This document shows positions 9,801 to 16,393 of a DNA stretch of 64,000 nt, piece after piece. The stretch covers positions 310,001-374,000 of the forward strand of contig CAWCVR010000011.1 of NCBI GenBank assembly GCA_963799105.1. The letters run 5' to 3'. The DNA comes from CAWCVR01 sp963799105 (GTDB taxonomy: Bacteria > Acidobacteriota > Terriglobia > Bryobacterales > Bryobacteraceae). The number at the start of each line of letters is the position of its first letter. The first letter of the stretch is position 1. The translations under genes were made by a program, and so were the position numbers. The notes under the pieces are model-generated. The model was not told where the DNA came from, did not search any database, and was given only the letters and a program-made list of their open reading frames with translations.

Positions 9801-9957
9801 GGCTTCCCGGCGGTCGCTGGGAACCACGGTCTTCGGCGGCATGAACGCGGCCACGCTGCTGGCCATCTTCATCGTGCCGGTGCTCTTCGCGGTGATTCAA
9901 GGGATCGGCGCGCGCCATCCGAAACCGGGCATCGAGCCCGTGACGGAGGCCCAGTGA
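6820..9957 (+). CDS. RND multidrug efflux transporter, HAE1 family (AcrB type)
   Basis: This 1045-residue pump is the usual AcrB/MexB length and begins with the typical FFIDHPVFAMVIAIVIVILG first transmembrane helix. The ASYPEVVPP and QNRVNLAMPRLPPEV porter-domain motifs are present. The fourth helix carries the proton-relay acidic pair (GIVVDDAIVVVEA), and the tenth carries the conserved Lys (AAKNAILIVEFAR). Two halves of six helices enclosing two large periplasmic loops are evident. It is an inner-membrane, proton-driven trimer exporting amphiphilic compounds. The adaptor precedes it, and the outer-membrane factor overlaps its stop by four bases. Confidence 0.95.
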   Translation: MARFFIDHPVFAMVIAIVIVILGAVAIPNLPLASYPEVVPPVVQISAGYLGGNAQDLEKTVAQPIEEQLFALDGMLYFMSNSANDGSLSINVTFKLGTNPDMAAVQTQNRVNLAMPRLPPEVQRTGVTVKKVSTAFLTSVSLISPDNRYDSLFLANYAQINLLNQLASVDGVGEARLGAAQVYSMRIWVDPDRMAQLGVTASDINDAIQAQNKQNPAGSIGQQPTPTGTAFQYSVSAQGRLVTASEFEDIVVRARPDGGLLRIRDIGRVELGAASYSGFSRVNGRPSGNIIIYLSPGANAVATADRVRQFAEQAKKSFPPGMDFLILYDSTVFVRSSIHEVMMTLFEATGLVILVVFLFLQNWRATLIPLLTVPVAIVGTFALFPLLGFSINMTSLFGLVLAIGIVVDDAIVVVEAAQRHIDEGVTPRAAAIRAMEEVSAPVVAIACILAAAFIPVAFLGGLSGQIYKQFALTIAVSVLISAFNALSLSPALSAILLRPKMRTRGPIGRFFGGFDRAFEWTRGRYLTGVGALMRKSALALVGLGCFWFAAGALFRSLPAGFLPDEDQGTIFVAVRLPDAASAERTDAATAKVEKIINGTPGVLGTFTIGGTDISTRTSGPNVATIVTRLTDWDERNTPELDYRGVIANIQRATARLPELTTNAFGQPPIQGLSATGGFQFMLEDRIGASVEELGQTADLMAQAARRRPEIATVVNTFRPGVPSYKVDLDLDKAATMGIPVADVYNALQTFLGGLYANDFNAFGRTWQVMVQAEPEFRAEPRNIDRFYVRTRDGDMVPLGTLVTVTATAGPDVMFRYNRNRAVQLIGIPAAGFSSGQAVHAMEEVAASSMPAGYAYEWTGTTYQEKEAQGHEGFIFGFSAVLVFLFLAALYESWSIPFAVLLALPLGLFGALFAVWLRSYPYDIYTQIGIVTLIGLAAKNAILIVEFARTRYEAGLSIRESAMEAARLRLRPILMTSFAFILGVTPLLFAHGAGAASRRSLGTTVFGGMNAATLLAIFIVPVLFAVIQGIGARHPKPGIEPVTEAQ

Positions 9958-11441
9958 GAACCCCGGTTCGTTCCCAGGCTCCGCGGCCGCCCAACCCGCT
10001 CGCAAGCCCTTGGGCGGCAATGTGGGGCGGGCGCTTCCGCCTGCCAACCCGAGCGGGCGGTTGCGCCGTCATGGCGCTGGCTGTGCTGCTGGCCGGTTGC
10101 ACCGTGGGGCCGAACTACAAGCGGCCATCGGTTGCGGTGCCCGATTCGTATCGCGGCGCGGCGTCCGCCGCGGCGTCCCTGGCCGACGCCAGGTGGCCCG
10201 AGACGTTCCCCGACGATACGCTCAAGCAGCTCATCTCCACCGCCCTCGAACACAACTTCGACCTGGCGCTGGCCTCCGAACGCATCGAGGAAGCGCGCGC
10301 CCGCTATCGCATCGCCGGCGCCAACCAGTATCCATTCGTCTACGCCGGCATTCAGGGGGTTGGAACCCAGACCTCCACCATCGGCTCCGCCGTCAATCCC
10401 GCGTCCACTCGGCCGGAGGCCATCACCTACTCCCAGGTTGGCGCGGCGCTCTCCTGGGAGCTGGATCTGTGGGGCCGTATCCGCCGTCTGAAGGAATCCG
10501 CGCGCGCCGACTACCTGGCCACGGAAGAAGCCCGCCGCGGCGTCACGGTGTCGCTCATCGGCGACGTGGCCGGCGGCTACTTCACGCTGCGCGAGCGCGA
10601 TCTGGAATTGCAGATCGCGCGCGCCACCCACGACATCGCCGATCGCAACCTGAAGCTGGTCCGCCTGCGCCACGACCACGGCGCGGCCACCGGCCTGGAC
10701 GTCCACCAGGCGGAACAGTTCCTGTACACGGCCACGGTGCGGGAAGCCAGCGTGGAGCGCGACATCGGACAGGCGGAAAACGCCTTGAGCCTGCTGCTGG
10801 GAAGCCTGCCCGGCGACATCCCGCGCGGCAAGCCCATCGACAGTTTCGCGCTGCCGCCGCAACTCCCGCCCGGCCTGCCGTCGTCGCTTATCGACCGCCG
10901 GCCCGACATCCGCGAAGCCGAGCAGAAGCTGATCTCCGCCAACGCGCAGATCGGCGCGGCGAAGGCCTACTACTTCCCGCAGGTTTCGCTCACCGGCGCC
11001 TTCGGCGGGCAAAGCCGGGCGCTCACCGAGCTGTTTACCGCCCCGGCGCGCTACTGGACCCTGGCTCCCAACGCGCTGCTGCCCATCTTCACCGCCGGCC
11101 AGGTTCGCGTGGCCGTGCGCCTCACCGAGGCCCAGAAGCGGGAGATGCTGATCGGCTACCAGAAGACCATATACACCGCCTTCCGCGAGGTGTCGGACGC
11201 GCTGATCCGCTACGACCGCACGCGCCAGCAGCGCGGCCAGCAGGACCTGCTCGTCCAGGCGCTGACCGAGACCACGCGCCTGGCGACGCTGCGCTACCAG
11301 GGCGGCGCCGACAGCTACCTGCAAGTGCTCAACGCCGAGAGCGACCTGTTTCAAGCGCAACTGGCGCAGGCGCAATTGCACCTGCAGGAATTGCAGGCCT
11401 ACGTGGATTTCTACCGGGCGCTGGGCGGCGGCTGGCAGTAG
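9954..11441 (+). CDS. Outer-membrane efflux lipoprotein (NodT/OprM type)
   Basis: This is a TolC-like outer-membrane factor with the family signature LLAGCTVGPNYKRP and two repeated coiled-coil/beta halves (for example SWELDLWGRIRRLKESARAD and PSSLIDRRPDIREAEQKL). It completes the tripartite RND system. The GTG at 9954 overlaps the pump stop (GTGA). However, the first ~40 codons look like intergenic repeat (GTGGGGCGGGCGCTTCCGCC), and the lipoprotein signal begins only at MALAVLLAGC (ATG at 10071). The true start may therefore be 10071, or the repeat may have been captured as coding sequence. Confidence 0.9.
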   Translation: MRTPVRSQAPRPPNPLASPWAAMWGGRFRLPTRAGGCAVMALAVLLAGCTVGPNYKRPSVAVPDSYRGAASAAASLADARWPETFPDDTLKQLISTALEHNFDLALASERIEEARARYRIAGANQYPFVYAGIQGVGTQTSTIGSAVNPASTRPEAITYSQVGAALSWELDLWGRIRRLKESARADYLATEEARRGVTVSLIGDVAGGYFTLRERDLELQIARATHDIADRNLKLVRLRHDHGAATGLDVHQAEQFLYTATVREASVERDIGQAENALSLLLGSLPGDIPRGKPIDSFALPPQLPPGLPSSLIDRRPDIREAEQKLISANAQIGAAKAYYFPQVSLTGAFGGQSRALTELFTAPARYWTLAPNALLPIFTAGQVRVAVRLTEAQKREMLIGYQKTIYTAFREVSDALIRYDRTRQQRGQQDLLVQALTETTRLATLRYQGGADSYLQVLNAESDLFQAQLAQAQLHLQELQAYVDFYRALGGGWQ

Positions 11442-11463
11442 GGAAGGCGGACGCGGCGGGGGC

Positions 11464-11566
11464 TTATGGGCGGGCACCTGGCCGGCGCGAGACGCCCCGC
11501 CCCGCGCCTGGCTCGCGGGAGTGGCCGGCCAGGGGGCCGGCCGCGGACGGGGGCGTCCGCCCCACA
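11464..11566. repeat. Palindromic intergenic repeat, family 1 (copy b, imperfect)
   Basis: The right part, GGCCGGCCAGGGGGCCGGCC followed by GCGGACGGGGGCGTCCGCCC, matches the right arm of the family. The left arm is degenerate (GGGCACCTGGCCGGCG). It separates the RND operon from the Rieske gene. Confidence 0.6.
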
Positions 11567-11609
11567 AGCCCTCTTGACAACCGCGCCCCGGCTCGCGCTA
11601 ACTGAAAGC

Positions 11610-11915
11610 ATGCCGTTTCTTAAGGTGGCGAAGCTGTCCGACATCCCCGAGGAATCGGCGCGCGAAGTCATGGTGGGCGGGCAGCCCTACGCCATCTGCC
11701 GCACCGGGGGCGCCGTGTACGCCCTCGACGGCGTCTGCCCGCACCGCGGAGGGCCGCTGGGCGAGGGGCAGATCCACGGCGGCCACGTGGTTTGCCCGTA
11801 CCACCTCTGGGAATTCGACTGCCGCACGGGCGCGTACGACCTCGATGCCGCCCGCCGCGTGGCCACCTTCGAAGTCAAGGTTGAGGACGGCGGCATCTTC
11901 CTCCAGGTGCCCTGA
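11610..11915 (+). CDS. Rieske [2Fe-2S] ferredoxin-like protein
   Basis: This is a 101-residue single-domain Rieske protein. The two cluster-binding boxes are CPHRGGPL (Cys43, His45) and CPYHLWEF (Cys62, His65), the canonical C-x-H and C-x2-H ligands. It resembles the small NirD/BphF-type ferredoxins that pass electrons in the cytoplasm. There is no signal peptide or membrane anchor. The ATG was chosen because homology starts at FLKVAKLSDIP. Its stop is directly followed by the GTG of mutM with no gap, so the two are almost certainly co-transcribed; a functional link is not established. Confidence 0.88.
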   Translation: MPFLKVAKLSDIPEESAREVMVGGQPYAICRTGGAVYALDGVCPHRGGPLGEGQIHGGHVVCPYHLWEFDCRTGAYDLDAARRVATFEVKVEDGGIFLQVP

Positions 11916-12710
11916 GTGCCGGAACTTCCCGAGGTCGAAACCGTCACCCGGTCGCTGGCGCCGCTCATTGGACGGCGGGTGGTTGCGGCCGAGTTCGGGA
12001 ACCTCCGCATCCTGCGCGGCGGCGACCCGGAGCGCATGGCCGCGCGCCTCCAGGGCCGCCGCATCGGCGCCATCAAGCGCTACGGCAAGTTCATCGTAAT
12101 CACTCTGAAGGACGGCGGCTACCTGCTGATCCACCTGGGCATGACCGGCCGGCTGCTGCTGGGCGGCGACGCCGGGAAGCATACCCACGCCATCTTCACG
12201 TTTGACCGCGGCGTTCTGCTGTTCGACGACAGCCGCCAGTTCGGCAGTATCCAGTTCAGCGAGGAGTTCCCGCGGCGCGTGGCCCGCCTGGGCCCGGAAC
12301 CGCTGGAGGTCGGGTTCGACGACTTCGCCGCCGCCCTCAAGCGGCGCAAGACGCGCATCAAGGCGCTGCTGCTCAACCAGGCCTTCCTGCGCGGCATCGG
12401 GAATATTTACGCCGACGAATCTCTCTTCCGGGCGGGGATCCACCCTCTAGCCGTGGCTTCCCGGCTGCGCGCCGACCGCGCCCGCAAGCTCCACGGAGCG
12501 ATTGCGAAAGTTCTGACTGAAGCCATCGATGCCGGCGGCTCGTCCATCTCGGATTATGTGGACGCGAGAGGCCGCAAAGGGTTCTTCCAGTTCAGCCACC
12601 GTGTCTACCAGCGCACGGGCGAGCCCTGCGGCGCCTGCGGAACGCCCATCCGCCGCATTCTGGTGGCACAGCGATCGTCACACTTCTGTCCGAAATGCCA
12701 GAAACGATGA
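11916..12710 (+). CDS. mutM: Formamidopyrimidine-DNA glycosylase (Fpg/MutM)
   Basis: This 264-residue base-excision repair enzyme removes 8-oxoguanine and other oxidised purines and nicks the abasic site. The N-terminus MPELPEVETV carries the catalytic Pro2 and Glu3; Lys58 (RYGKF) matches the conserved lysine. The helix-two-turn-helix region is NQAFLRGIGNIYADE, and the C-terminal zinc finger is CGACG...CPKC with the conserved Arg in RRILVAQRSSHF. The start is GTG, immediately after the Rieske stop. A family-1 repeat follows the gene. Confidence 0.95.
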   Translation: MPELPEVETVTRSLAPLIGRRVVAAEFGNLRILRGGDPERMAARLQGRRIGAIKRYGKFIVITLKDGGYLLIHLGMTGRLLLGGDAGKHTHAIFTFDRGVLLFDDSRQFGSIQFSEEFPRRVARLGPEPLEVGFDDFAAALKRRKTRIKALLLNQAFLRGIGNIYADESLFRAGIHPLAVASRLRADRARKLHGAIAKVLTEAIDAGGSSISDYVDARGRKGFFQFSHRVYQRTGEPCGACGTPIRRILVAQRSSHFCPKCQKR

Positions 12711-12714
12711 GGGA

Positions 12715-12809
12715 GGGCGGACGCCCTCGTCCGCAGCCGGCCCCTGGCCGGCTTTCTACGAGCTGGTAGCGGGACGGGGGCGTCCCGCGCGGACCTGGGG
12801 GTCCGCCCC
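12715..12809. repeat. Palindromic intergenic repeat, family 1 (copy c)
   Basis: GGGCGGACGCCCTCGTCCGC on the left pairs broadly with GCGGACCTGGGGGTCCGCCC on the right. The inner hairpins are AGCCGGCCCCTGGCCGGCT and GGGACGGGGGCGTCCC, separated by TTCTACGAGCTGGTAG. Confidence 0.8.
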
Positions 12810-12886
12810 ACAAGCGTTGAAACCATGGCAGCCAGCGGAGCGTCGGTAGTGGTGACAGGCTACTCCGGAGAGCTACCGAACCGGAA

Positions 12887-12892
12887 TATAAT
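12887..12892 (+). promoter_or_regulatory. Consensus -10 box (TATAAT)
   Basis: A perfect TATAAT lies 43 bases before the GTG start of the outer-membrane protein. No good -35 is seen at 16-18 bp spacing, so the assignment rests on the -10 alone. Confidence 0.45.
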
Positions 12893-12935
12893 AGAATCTC
12901 GCGCGAATTTTGCGAGACTAGAGGAGACTTCTGAC

Positions 12936-13649
12936 GTGACACGCATCTTCCGTTACCTTCCCGTGCTGGTTTTGATCCTGTTCTGCATCCAGGTCGCGAG
13001 CGCGCAGAGCACCTTCGATTTCAATTTTGGCATAGGCGCCGCTCAAGACAAGGCGGCGACCGGGGGCATCGATACAAGCAGCTCCAACTTAGGCGTCTGT
13101 TCCAGCGCCACCCCCACCGGCTATTGTCAGCAACCGTCCAGCCTGAGCGGCGTCATGATCGGCATCGGTGGAAATCTCATGCTTTGGAAGCATTTCGGCT
13201 TGGGAGTCAATGCCAACATTCAAGCGGCGCAGTCCAACTACGCGACGCTGTTGACATCCTCGCAGGCGGCCTCGCTAGGCGCAGCGGGTGTTACGGAGAC
13301 GCTGAAGGACCGCGTCACGTTCTACCAGTTCGATGCAACCTATCAGCCGTACGCCACCAAGAAAGCCAGCTTCCAGATCATCGGCGGCGTGGGCGGCGCC
13401 AATACCAAGTTCTACGTCGCGTCGTCCAGCACCGGATCGGTGCTTGGCAACACCAACCAAAGCCAGTTCGCTCAGAGCGCGAACCACTTCCAGGTTCATG
13501 CCGGCGTGGGCTTCCAGTATTACGTCAGCGGCAATATCTTCATCCGCCCGGAATTCGACATCCATTACGTTCCCAACTTCATTCAGTTCGGGAGCAACCT
13601 GGCGACGTCGGAATCCGTCTGGGTCGGTTACAGCTTCGGAAACCGGTAG
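12936..13649 (+). CDS. Outer-membrane beta-barrel protein
   Basis: This 237-residue protein begins with a classical signal peptide (RYLPVLVLILFCIQVASA then QS). The mature part has alternating hydrophobic and polar strands typical of a small eight-stranded barrel (FDFNFGIGAAQD, FGLGVNANIQAA, YQPYATKKASFQIIGGVGG, HAGVGFQYYV, FIRPEFDIHYVP, SVWVGYSFGNR). It ends in an aromatic/Arg tail, as in the OMP_b-brl family. The GTG at 12936 is preceded by GAGGAG, which favours it over an upstream in-frame codon. The exact role (porin, adhesin or structural) cannot be told from sequence. Confidence 0.8.
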   Translation: MTRIFRYLPVLVLILFCIQVASAQSTFDFNFGIGAAQDKAATGGIDTSSSNLGVCSSATPTGYCQQPSSLSGVMIGIGGNLMLWKHFGLGVNANIQAAQSNYATLLTSSQAASLGAAGVTETLKDRVTFYQFDATYQPYATKKASFQIIGGVGGANTKFYVASSSTGSVLGNTNQSQFAQSANHFQVHAGVGFQYYVSGNIFIRPEFDIHYVPNFIQFGSNLATSESVWVGYSFGNR

Positions 13650-13830
13650 GCGTTCCGGCCCCCGCGCGCGGCTCCGGGTTCCGCGGAGCCGCCCTGGGGA
13701 GCGGCCGAAAGTCCAGCCAGGGCGGGCGGCCGCGCCCCCGTATTCCACAATTCACAACTTCGTCATAGGCCCGTAACGGGAGCACTGCTACCATCCTCTC
13801 TCACTCATAAAGAGCGGAGGAGAAGTAGCC

Positions 13831-16296
13831 ATGCAGACCGTCCGCACCACAGTACTGACGCATCGTCTTGCCATAGCCTTGAGCCTTGGCGCGTTCCTCT
13901 GGGCCGCCTTGTCCGCGCCGCTGGTTGCGCAACAGGCCGCCGCCACCGCGACGCTTGCGGGGACGGTTGTGGACCAGACGGGGAACGTCCTGCCGGGAGC
14001 GGCCGTGACGGCGAAGAACGAGTCCACCGGCGCGGTTTCCAAGACCGCCACCGATGGCACGGGCCGGTTCTCGGTTTCGGATCTCCAGGCCGGCGTCTAC
14101 ACCGTGGAAGTTTCCGCGCCCAATTTCGCCAGGAGCCGCCGCGAGGGCGTGAAACTGGCCGCCGGGGCGACGGAGGAAATCTCCATCGCCGCCAGCCTGG
14201 CGGCGCTGCCGCAGACCATCAGCGTGGAAGCCAACGTATCGCTGGCGGCGCAATCGGCCATCTCCCAGAGTTCGCTGGAGGCGCGTTCGGCGGAATCGTC
14301 CATCAGCGGACACTTCGTCGAGAACTTCACCTCGCCGGTGGCCGATTACACCGAAGTGCTCAACATGGCGCCGGGCACGTTCGGGATCAACCCCAACGGG
14401 GTGGGCATGGGCGACAGCAAGACCTATTTCCGCGGCTTCGCCGACGGGCAGTACACCATGACGTTCGACGGCATCCCGTTCGAGGACACCAACTCGCCCA
14501 CGCACCATTCCTGGGCGTTCATTCCCGGACAGTGGATCGGCGGCGCCAACTTCGACCGCAGCCCCGGGTCGGCGGCGACCATCGGGCCGACGAATTTCGG
14601 TGGATCGATCAACCTGCTGTCCCGCCCGGTGCGCGCGGACCAGGACATCCGGGCGTCGGTCACCTACGGTTCCTTCGACACGGCTCTGTACGACCTGAAC
14701 TACGACTCCGGCCAGTTCGGCAAGAGCAACCTCACGCTGGACCTGCACCAGATGAAGTCGGATGGGTACCAGACTTACAACGATCAGAAGCGCGACGGCG
14801 GCTTTTTGAAGTACCAGTTTCTGCTTTCCGATAAGACCGTCATCACCATCTTCGGCGGTCTGACGGACCTGTTCACCCACACGCCCAACACCAAAGGCCC
14901 TACGCGGGCCCAGGCGGCCCAGTTCGGAGACGATTACCTGATGAGCGGCGACCCCACGGCTCCGAACTACTACGGATTCAGTCTGTACCACGTGCAGACC
15001 GACTTCGAATATATCGGAGTAACCACCGATCTGGGAGGCGGCTGGCGTTTCGATAACAAGGCGTATACCTATCGTTACTGGAACAAACAGAATTACAACA
15101 ACAGCGCCACCACGGTCAGCTCGACGAGCGGCATCGACAAGCTCAACGGCTACCGGAAGATGGGCGACGTCATGTACCTGACTCACGATGCGCCGTCCGG
15201 CGTCCTGCGCACCGGCGCGTGGTACGAGTGGGCGTACACCGACCGCTACCAGATTCCGACCGACCCGCGCACCTGGCAGGACACGCCGTTCCCCAATTTC
15301 CACGAGCATTTCCTCACGCAATCCCTCCAGCCGTTCGTGGAGTATGAGATCAAGGCCACGTCGAGGCTGAGCATCACGCCCGGCGTCAAGCTGGCTTACT
15401 ACAATATGCAATTGAACCAGTACGCCGATAACGGGAAGACCATCGGCTGCCCGGGCGGCGTCGAGGTCAAGAGCGTGTGCACCGGCGGCGTGGCTTTCGT
15501 CACGCACGGCGCGGGGTATAACTCGTGGCTGCCATCGCTCGACGCGCGCTACACGCTACGCGACAACTGGTCGGTGTACGCGCAGTTCTCCACCGGCAGC
15601 GTGATTCCGCCCAGCAGCGTGTTCGACACGGCCGGCGCCGCGGTTTCCGTGCTGCCGAAGCCCACCCTGGCAAAGACCTACCAGACCGGTTCGAAGTGGA
15701 AGTTCAACCGGTTCACGCTGGACGTGGACGCCTACTACACGCACTTCCAGAACCCGTACGCCACTACGCCGGACATCAACGGCGAGCCGATCTACTACCA
15801 GACGGGACCCTCCAACACGAAGGGCGTCGAGTTTGAGAGCAACATCTATCTCAACTACGGTTTCAACCTATACGTCAACGGAACCGCCGGCAACGCCAAG
15901 TACCAGAACACGGGTCTATGGGTGGCGAACGCTCCCAAGAACACGGAGACGGTGGGCTTGAGTTACCAGCACCGCGCCTGGGACGTGGGCTTCTTCAACA
16001 AGCGCATCGGACCGATGTGGAATGACGCCGGTTCGTACAACCAGGCGATCGCCATCGACCCCTTCAACCTGACAAACGCGTTTCTCAACTACACGGTGAA
16101 GGGCGCGTCGCCGCTGCGGGGGACCAAGTTCCGGCTGAGCGTCAACAATATTCTGGACAACCACAACATCGTCGGCATTACGGCGGCGACTGCCAGCGCG
16201 CACCCGGCCGCGGCGGCGGGCGACGTGTTGACGATGCTGCCCGGGCGTAGCGTGATGTTGACGGTGACGTTCGGATTCGCGCCCAATAAGCGGTAG
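13831..16296 (+). CDS. TonB-dependent receptor with N-terminal CarboxypepD_reg domain
   Basis: This is an 821-residue outer-membrane transporter. After a signal peptide ending LVAQ, a carboxypeptidase-regulatory domain (LAGTVVDQTGNVLPGAAVTA... FSVSDLQAGVYTVEVSAP) occupies about residues 40-130. It is followed by the plug (KTYFRGFADGQYTMTFDGIPF... FGGSINLLSRP) and a 22-strand-type barrel ending in VTFGFAPNKR. Such receptors import large ligands, often glycans or siderophores, using TonB energy; the ligand is unknown. GGAGGAG lies 8-9 bases before the ATG. A SusD partner is absent, as is usual in Acidobacteriota. Confidence 0.9.
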   Translation: MQTVRTTVLTHRLAIALSLGAFLWAALSAPLVAQQAAATATLAGTVVDQTGNVLPGAAVTAKNESTGAVSKTATDGTGRFSVSDLQAGVYTVEVSAPNFARSRREGVKLAAGATEEISIAASLAALPQTISVEANVSLAAQSAISQSSLEARSAESSISGHFVENFTSPVADYTEVLNMAPGTFGINPNGVGMGDSKTYFRGFADGQYTMTFDGIPFEDTNSPTHHSWAFIPGQWIGGANFDRSPGSAATIGPTNFGGSINLLSRPVRADQDIRASVTYGSFDTALYDLNYDSGQFGKSNLTLDLHQMKSDGYQTYNDQKRDGGFLKYQFLLSDKTVITIFGGLTDLFTHTPNTKGPTRAQAAQFGDDYLMSGDPTAPNYYGFSLYHVQTDFEYIGVTTDLGGGWRFDNKAYTYRYWNKQNYNNSATTVSSTSGIDKLNGYRKMGDVMYLTHDAPSGVLRTGAWYEWAYTDRYQIPTDPRTWQDTPFPNFHEHFLTQSLQPFVEYEIKATSRLSITPGVKLAYYNMQLNQYADNGKTIGCPGGVEVKSVCTGGVAFVTHGAGYNSWLPSLDARYTLRDNWSVYAQFSTGSVIPPSSVFDTAGAAVSVLPKPTLAKTYQTGSKWKFNRFTLDVDAYYTHFQNPYATTPDINGEPIYYQTGPSNTKGVEFESNIYLNYGFNLYVNGTAGNAKYQNTGLWVANAPKNTETVGLSYQHRAWDVGFFNKRIGPMWNDAGSYNQAIAIDPFNLTNAFLNYTVKGASPLRGTKFRLSVNNILDNHNIVGITAATASAHPAAAAGDVLTMLPGRSVMLTVTFGFAPNKR

Positions 16297-16297
16297 T

Positions 16298-16393
16298 GGG
16301 GCGGACCCCCTGGTCCGCGGCCGGCCCCCTGGCCGGCTTTCTACGAGTTGGTAGCGGGACGGGGGCGTCCCGCGCGGACCAGGGGGTCCGCCC
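16298..16393. repeat. Palindromic intergenic repeat, family 1 (copy d)
   Basis: GGGGCGGACCCCCTGGTCCG on the left and CGGACCAGGGGGTCCGCCC on the right are perfect arms with two inner hairpins. The repeat fills the convergent space between the TonB receptor and the TMTC-like gene, whose stop codon (16393-16395) it touches. It could act as a bidirectional transcription barrier. Confidence 0.85.
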
